Assembly (NCBI GenBank): GCA_944333305.1
Contig: CALVKV010000042.1
Location: forward strand, 1 to 10,858
Length of the DNA: 10,858 nucleotides
Direction: 5' to 3'
DNA from: an uncultured Bacilli bacterium
GTDB taxonomy: Bacteria; Bacillota_I; Bacilli_A; RF39; UBA660
Shown here piece after piece: positions 6,699-10,858 of this stretch (position 1 is its first letter; every line of letters starts with the position of its first letter). Position numbers and translations under genes: made by a program. The notes under the pieces are model-generated. The model did no database searches. It saw only the letters and a list, made by a program, of their open reading frames with translations, and was not told the DNA's origin.

Positions 6699-6731
6699 AA
6701 AAAAGGTTATGTCAAGACCTTTTTTCTTTTT
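6699..6731 (+). terminator. Intrinsic terminator after the second B gene
   Basis: A 9-bp stem pairs AAAAAAGGT (6699-6707) with ACCTTTTTT (6717-6725) around a 9-nt loop, followed by a further T-rich run. It is the only convincing terminator in the window and separates the accessory block from the mraZ operon. Confidence 0.8.
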
Positions 6732-6787
6732 GTTTACATTTTTCTTGTCAAGTAATTTATTTGTCTAATTAAATATCCTTTATTTTA

Positions 6788-6821
6788 TTTACATTTTTTA
6801 ACTTTTTGTGTAACATATAAT
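6788..6821 (+). promoter_or_regulatory. Probable mraZ operon promoter
   Basis: A perfect -10 hexamer TATAAT lies at 6816-6821 but has no good -35 at normal spacing. An overlapping alternative pairs TTTACA (6788-6793, five of six matches to TTGACA) with TAACAT (6811-6816) across 17 nt. Either would start transcription at about 6823-6828, right before the MraZ boxes. Sigma-A type is assumed. Confidence 0.55.
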
Positions 6822-6828
6822 TAAGCAG

Positions 6829-6853
6829 TGGAGAATTGTGGTGAAAAGTGGGG
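6829..6853 (+). promoter_or_regulatory. MraZ operator: three TGGnG boxes at 10-bp spacing
   Basis: TGGAG (6829-6833), TGGTG (6839-6843) and TGGGG (6849-6853) are direct repeats with 5-nt spacers, so they lie on one face of the helix. MraZ proteins in E. coli and mycoplasmas are known to bind such tandem TGG-type repeats upstream of their own gene. The last box overlaps the mraZ Shine-Dalgarno region. Autoregulation is inferred from this match. Confidence 0.8.
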
Positions 6854-6860
6854 GATAAAT

Positions 6861-7292
6861 ATGTTCATGGGAGAATTTCATCATAGCCTTGATGAAAAAG
6901 GAAGAATTGCTATACCATCTAAATATCGTGAAATACTTGGCCAAAATTTCGTTATTACACGTGGTATAGAACATTGTATTTATGTTTATCCAGAAACTAC
7001 TTTTAATCACATAGTTACAAAATTAGAAAGCTTACCATTCACTAAAAAAGATGCTAGAGCTTTCACAAGATTCTTTATGTCTGGTGCTACTGCCGTTGAA
7101 CTTGATAAACAAGGAAGAGTTAATATTCCTACACCATTATCTAATTATGCAAATCTATCTAAAAAGTGTGTTATTGTGGGAACGGGAGATAGATTAGAGA
7201 TATGGGATGAGAATGCATTTGATGAGTTTATGAGTTCATGTAATGATGAAATGTCTGATATTGCTGAAAATCTATTTGAGGAGAAAATATAA
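6861..7292 (+). CDS. mraZ: Transcriptional regulator MraZ
   Basis: MraZ is the DNA-binding regulator of the division and cell-wall cluster and forms a ring-shaped oligomer of double AbrB-like domains. The 143-residue length is the usual family length. The protein begins MFMGEFHHSLDEKGRIAIP, the conserved MraZ start, and has both signature motifs: DEKGR at 11-15 and DKQGR at 82-86. The ATG at 6861 is chosen because the protein start matches the family and a G-rich Shine-Dalgarno site (GTGGGGG, 6848-6854) precedes it. An upstream in-frame ATG at 6828 would translate through the operator boxes. The stop codon overlaps the rsmH start by one base. It is likely to repress or tune its own operon through the three upstream boxes. 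Confidence 0.97.
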   Translation: MFMGEFHHSLDEKGRIAIPSKYREILGQNFVITRGIEHCIYVYPETTFNHIVTKLESLPFTKKDARAFTRFFMSGATAVELDKQGRVNIPTPLSNYANLSKKCVIVGTGDRLEIWDENAFDEFMSSCNDEMSDIAENLFEEKI

Positions 7293-8215
7293 TGCATGAG
7301 TCTGTATTACTTACTGAAGCGATTGATGCTTTAAATTTAAAAGATAACAGTATCGCTGTTGATATGACCTTAGGTTTTGCTGGACATAGTAGTCAGATAT
7401 TGAAAAGAATAAAAAATGGGTATCTATTCGCCTTTGACCAAGACGAGGAAGCACTAAAATTTAGCAAAGTTAAACTTTCGAAAATAAGTGATAACTTCCA
7501 AGTAATTGATTCTAACTTTGTCTATGCCAAAGAAAAATTAAAAGAGCTAGGCATAGAAAAGGTAGATGCTATACTTTATGATCTTGGAGTATCAAGTCCC
7601 CAACTTGATGAAGATTATCGAGGCTTTTCATACAGATTTGATGCTCCCCTTGATATGAGAATGGATAAAGATGGTAAAATTACTGCTAAACTTATCGTTA
7701 ATACATATAGTTATGAAGATTTGAAAAGAATCTTTAAAGAATATGGCGAAAGTAAGGCAGCATCATCTATTGCTAGAAATATTGTCAAGTATAGAGAAAA
7801 TAAAGAAATTGTAACAACTTTAGAACTAGTAGATATTATTAAAAGTTCTGTTCCTTATAAAGAAAGAATAAAAAAACATCCTGCTAAACAAATATTTCAA
7901 GCGTTAAGAATAGAAGTTAATGATGAATTAAATGTCTTAAAAAAATCTCTTGATGATAGTTTATCAATGCTAAATGTTGGAGGAAGAATTGCTGTTATAA
8001 CTTTCCATTCTCTAGAAGATAAAATTGTTAAACATAAATTTTTAGAAGTAACTAAAATAGATGATTTATCTAAAGGCTTACCTAATATACCTGAAGATAA
8101 ATTACCAAATTTTAAATTAATTACTAAAAAAGGAATTAAAGCAAGTGACGAAGAACTAGCTCGTAATAATAGAGCTCATTCTGCAACACTTAGAGTAATA
8201 GAGAAAATAAAATAA
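7292..8215 (+). CDS. rsmH: 16S rRNA (cytosine1402-N4)-methyltransferase RsmH
   Basis: RsmH (formerly MraW) uses S-adenosylmethionine to methylate N4 of C1402 in the ribosomal P site. The 307-residue length is normal. The start is MHESVLLTEA, typical of the family. The SAM-binding loop is DMTLGFAGHS at 24-33, where most members have a Gly-richer version. Further signatures are YDLGVSSPQLD, RGFSYRFDAPLDMRMD, HPAKQIFQALRIEVNDEL and TFHSLEDKIVK, ending with RNNRAHSATLRV. GAGGAG at 7278-7283 serves as ribosome-binding site, and the ATG overlaps the mraZ stop in a TAATG junction, so the two are coupled. It is a cytoplasmic enzyme in its usual place, second in the dcw cluster. No truncation or frameshift is visible. 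Confidence 0.97.
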   Translation: MHESVLLTEAIDALNLKDNSIAVDMTLGFAGHSSQILKRIKNGYLFAFDQDEEALKFSKVKLSKISDNFQVIDSNFVYAKEKLKELGIEKVDAILYDLGVSSPQLDEDYRGFSYRFDAPLDMRMDKDGKITAKLIVNTYSYEDLKRIFKEYGESKAASSIARNIVKYRENKEIVTTLELVDIIKSSVPYKERIKKHPAKQIFQALRIEVNDELNVLKKSLDDSLSMLNVGGRIAVITFHSLEDKIVKHKFLEVTKIDDLSKGLPNIPEDKLPNFKLITKKGIKASDEELARNNRAHSATLRVIEKIK

Positions 8216-8237
8216 TAAAAAGATTGGAGGAATACTT

Positions 8238-8537
8238 ATGTCTACAAGAAAAATTAAAAAACGTGTAAAAATGAGTAGATTTGAACGCCTTATTTATACT
8301 TTTGCTCTTGTTCTAGCAGTTAGTGCTCCTTTAACAATCGTTTTCTCTAAAGCAACTTTATCAAAGATTAACTTTGAAGTAGAAAAGGCTAAAAAAGAAA
8401 TAAATGAACAAACTAAAACTAATGAGAGTTTATCTATGAAAATAAATGAGTTAGCATCACTAGATAAAATAGAAGAAGTTGCCAAAGAACAAGGATTAAG
8501 TTATAATAATGATAACATTAAAAATATCGATGAATAA
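8238..8537 (+). CDS. ftsL: FtsL-like divisome protein
   Basis: This 99-residue bitopic membrane protein has a basic cytoplasmic N-terminus (residues 1-17), one transmembrane segment at about 18-36 (LIYTFALVLAVSAPLTIVF), and an extracellular helical region rich in Lys and Glu (about 43-75) of coiled-coil character. That is the FtsL/DivIC architecture. These proteins form a scaffold with DivIB that recruits and activates the septal PBP and FtsW. Sequence conservation in the family is low, so the call rests on size, topology and position between rsmH and the PBP gene. GGAGG at 8226-8230, seven bases before the ATG, is a strong start signal. The C-terminal tail (NNDNIKNIDE) is polar and short. 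Confidence 0.85.
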   Translation: MSTRKIKKRVKMSRFERLIYTFALVLAVSAPLTIVFSKATLSKINFEVEKAKKEINEQTKTNESLSMKINELASLDKIEEVAKEQGLSYNNDNIKNIDE

Positions 8538-8552
8538 TAGGAAGTGGTAAAC

Positions 8553-10712
8553 TTGAAAAGAAAAAAGAGAAGGAAAAATAATATAAAATATAGTAAACTT
8601 TTAATAATTACTTCTCTTTTTTTGTTTGCTCTAATGATTGCTAGAGTAACTCAACTTGCTTTAGCAGAGGAAGTAGATGATACAAATTTACAAGCTTTAG
8701 CAAGAAGGCGAACTACAAAAACAGATATTATAAAAGCAGAACGTGGTAATATTTATAGTAGTGATGGAGAAGCTTTAGCACAAAATGTTTCTTCATACAA
8801 GTTAATCGCTTACCTTTCTCCATCTAGGACTACAGATGAAGATAATCCACAACATGTTGTAGATAAAGAAATGACTGCTGAAAAGTTAGCCGGTGCCCTA
8901 GGAACTAGTAAAGAAGAAATACTAAAATATTTAAATAGAGAAGACGTTTATCAAACTGAGTTCGGTACTATTGGTAAAGGCTTAACAGAACTTACTAAAA
9001 GTGCTATTGAAGAGTTAAACCTACCTGGAATTGATTTTGAAGAGAGCTTTAAAAGATATTATCCTAAAGGAGATTTTGCTTCTTATGTTTTAGGCTATGC
9101 TAAAGAAGAAACAACTACCAACGATGATGGAGAAGAAGAAACTACGATGAGTGGTGAAATGGGTATAGAAAAATATTATGACTCTACTTTAAAAGGAGAA
9201 GATGGCTCCACTACCTATCAAAAGGATTTACAAGGGTTTAAAATAGCAGGAACTAATGAAATAAGTAAAGAAGCAGAAGATGGTAAAGATATATATTTAA
9301 CTATTAATAGTAGCATTCAGTTTTTTGTAGAACAAGCTTTATCAGATGCTGAAGCTAATTATAATTACGAGTGGTTTACAATTATGATTGCAGATGCCAA
9401 AACTGGTGCAATATTAGCTTCAAGTACTTCACCATCATTTGATCCTAATACAAGAGACATTACTAATTATTTAGATATGAACGTTTCTAGTCCTTATGAA
9501 CCTGGTTCTACCATGAAAATATTTACTTATATGGCAGCTATGGAACAAGGTGTCTATGATGGTAATGAAACCTATCATTCAGGTGTTTATACAACAACAG
9601 ATGGTACAGAAATAGGAGACTGGAATAGAGCAGGTTGGGGAGATATTACTTTTGACCGTGGTTTTGCTCTATCTAGTAATGTAGGTGTTATTAACTTAAT
9701 TGATAGACATTTATCAGCTGATATACTTAGAAGCTATTTTAAAAAGTTAGGCTTCAGTAAAAAAACAGGAATAGAACTTCCTAATGAGGCAACAGGAGAT
9801 GTTGACTTTAAGTATGAAACAGAAATATTTAATGCTGGATTTGGTCAAGGAATTACAACAACCCCAATTCAAAACATTCAAGCTTTAACCTCTCTTACAA
9901 ATGAAGGAGTTATGCTAAAACCTTATATCGTAGAAAAGATAGTTGATCCTGATACAGGAGAAGTAGTATATGAAGGAGAAAGAACTGAGGTAGATACAGT
10001 TGCAAGCGTTACAACAGTTAATAAAATTAGGGAATTAATGTGGAATACTGTAAATGTTTCAGGTATGACTGGTGCAGGTTATAAATTAGAAGGATATGAT
10101 TTAATAGGTAAAACAGGTACCGCTCAAATTGCAGATGAAAATGGTGGCGGTTACTTAACTGGAGAATCTGATATTATTTCTTCATTTGCAGGAGTTTATC
10201 CTAATAATGATCCTAAAGTAATTATCTATGCTTCTGTTAAAAGACCAGAAGGTGGAAATCAAAGAGTAATTTGGACAGCCATCAAAGATATAGTAGTTAA
10301 TATAAGTAAATATTATGGAACAGATCCAGATACAACTAGTGAAGAAGAATTAAAAGAATATAGTTTAACATCTTATAAAAATAAAGATGTAACCTCATCA
10401 AGATCTGATCTTGAAAGTATGGGGATGTCTGTAACAGTTATTGGTAATGGTAATAAAGTAACAAAACAATATCCTTCCAAAGGTGACAAAGTAACAGAAG
10501 GAACAAAAGTATTTTTAGTTACTAATGATAGCAATTTAACTGTTCCTGATGTAAATGGCTTATCAAGTAAACAAGCAGAAGATTTATTAAAGTTATTAGG
10601 TATTAGTGTTAAATTAGAAGGAAATGGTTATGTTACAGGACAAAGTATAGGAGCAGGAACAGCAATTACTGATAATATGGAAATAACTTTGACATTAAGT
10701 CCAAAATTCTAA
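8553..10712 (+). CDS. ftsI: Class B penicillin-binding protein with two PASTA domains (septal transpeptidase)
   Basis: This 719-residue protein is the FtsI/PBP2B-type D,D-transpeptidase that cross-links septal peptidoglycan. It may equally be named pbpB or spoVD-like. The N-terminus is basic, followed by one transmembrane segment at about 16-36. The dimerisation domain contains the family motif ERGNIYSSDG. The transpeptidase motifs are complete: STMK with nucleophile Ser319, SSN at 374-376 and KTG at 520-522 (in GKTGTAQ). Two PASTA domains follow at about 604-660 and 662-719; they bind muropeptide or beta-lactam-like ligands or stabilise the protein. I chose the TTG at 8553 because AGGAAGTG lies at 8539-8546, six bases upstream. 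The GTG at 8544 sits inside that site and has no ribosome-binding site of its own. The gene lies 15 nt after ftsL in the same operon. Confidence 0.95.
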   Translation: MKRKKRRKNNIKYSKLLIITSLFLFALMIARVTQLALAEEVDDTNLQALARRRTTKTDIIKAERGNIYSSDGEALAQNVSSYKLIAYLSPSRTTDEDNPQHVVDKEMTAEKLAGALGTSKEEILKYLNREDVYQTEFGTIGKGLTELTKSAIEELNLPGIDFEESFKRYYPKGDFASYVLGYAKEETTTNDDGEEETTMSGEMGIEKYYDSTLKGEDGSTTYQKDLQGFKIAGTNEISKEAEDGKDIYLTINSSIQFFVEQALSDAEANYNYEWFTIMIADAKTGAILASSTSPSFDPNTRDITNYLDMNVSSPYEPGSTMKIFTYMAAMEQGVYDGNETYHSGVYTTTDGTEIGDWNRAGWGDITFDRGFALSSNVGVINLIDRHLSADILRSYFKKLGFSKKTGIELPNEATGDVDFKYETEIFNAGFGQGITTTPIQNIQALTSLTNEGVMLKPYIVEKIVDPDTGEVVYEGERTEVDTVASVTTVNKIRELMWNTVNVSGMTGAGYKLEGYDLIGKTGTAQIADENGGGYLTGESDIISSFAGVYPNNDPKVIIYASVKRPEGGNQRVIWTAIKDIVVNISKYYGTDPDTTSEEELKEYSLTSYKNKDVTSSRSDLESMGMSVTVIGNGNKVTKQYPSKGDKVTEGTKVFLVTNDSNLTVPDVNGLSSKQAEDLLKLLGISVKLEGNGYVTGQSIGAGTAITDNMEITLTLSPKF

Positions 10713-10780
10713 AAAGTATAAGTTTAATAAATTGGTGTTAATTTAAGATATGAAAAATGTAAAAGTATAGGTTGAAATTA

Positions 10781-10858
10781 GGGTTCTTTGTCAAATAGTG
10801 TTGGTAGACAATAATTTGATACAAGGAATTGATAATATGAAGGATGATTTTTATCATC
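10781..10858 (+). mobile_element. Possible left end of an ISL3-like insertion sequence (partial)
   Basis: The segment beginning GGGTTCTTTGTCAAATAGTG resembles, from memory, the GG-T-C-TTT type terminal repeats of ISL3-family elements, with a gene start about 56 nt inside. mraY, often found soon after the PBP gene, is not visible. The right end and the transposase body are outside the window, so this is a tentative call. The 68 nt between the PBP stop and this point are AT-rich and hold nothing else I can identify. Confidence 0.35.
10837..10858 (+). CDS. Start of an unidentified gene, cut by the right edge
   Basis: An ATG at 10837 is followed by an open frame reading MKDDFYH, with AAGGAA about 9 nt upstream as a possible ribosome-binding site. 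Only seven codons are visible. If the ISL3-like end is real, this would be the transposase. Confidence 0.4.

Noticed and set aside
6828..6860. N-terminal extension of mraZ from the ATG at 6828
   Set aside because: It runs through the operator boxes and adds residues not found in the family; the ATG at 6861 gives the conserved start and the usual 143 residues.
8544..8552. GTG start for the PBP gene
   Set aside because: It lies within the AGGAAGTG site that is well placed for the TTG at 8553.
10712..10769. Direct repeat of AAAAGTATA at 10712 and 10761
   Set aside because: It is only 9 nt in AT-rich sequence and is expected by chance.
1..10858. CRISPR array, tRNA or rRNA genes, riboswitch
   Set aside because: I saw no regularly spaced repeats, cloverleaf-like segments with a CCA end or conserved T-loop, or long structured leader anywhere in the window.

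Overview
The window is very AT-rich, has short gaps between genes, uses Shine-Dalgarno sites of the GGAGG type and reads with the standard bacterial code (TGG for Trp, TGA as stop). The right half holds the start of a Firmicutes-type division and cell-wall (dcw) cluster. Together these suggest a low-GC Bacillota, perhaps a gut Bacilli/RF39- or Erysipelotrichales-like lineage. The placement is inference; no rRNA gene is present. All supported genes are on the + strand.

Left accessory block (1-6657). A protein cut by the left edge (3-2045) joins a C3-like ADP-ribosyltransferase domain (Arg, STS, QxE) to a C-terminal HD-type domain. It overlaps a 103-aa predicted SH3-like protein (2038-2349), which overlaps a compact cytoplasmic Ser/Thr kinase-like protein (2339-3064). 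Next come two tandem copies of a two-gene cassette: a 165-aa protein of unknown function ('A', 3137-3634 and 5030-5527) and a 372-376-aa protein with papain/C39-like Cys...His...SSWG motifs ('B', 3646-4776 and 5539-6657). The two A genes, their leaders and the first ~43 codons of B are almost identical. The rest of B is a mosaic of conserved blocks in divergent sequence. A decayed C-terminal fragment of another B-like gene appears to lie between the cassettes. The only clear intrinsic terminator follows the second B gene, so the block could be transcribed as one unit.

Right core block (about 6788-10712). mraZ, rsmH, an ftsL-like gene and a PASTA-containing class B PBP form a tight operon. Upstream of mraZ are a -10-like box and three TGGnG boxes at exact 10-bp spacing, matching known MraZ autoregulatory operators. 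These genes supply a transcriptional regulator, 16S rRNA methylation, a divisome scaffold and the septal transpeptidase.

Right edge (10713-10858). There is no visible mraY. The sequence resembles the left end of an ISL3-type insertion sequence, followed by the first codons of a new gene; this is tentative.

The most unusual content is the ART-HD/small protein/kinase operon and the duplicated A-B cassette. The cassette looks like a constant delivery or partner module attached to variable cysteine-peptidase-like effectors.
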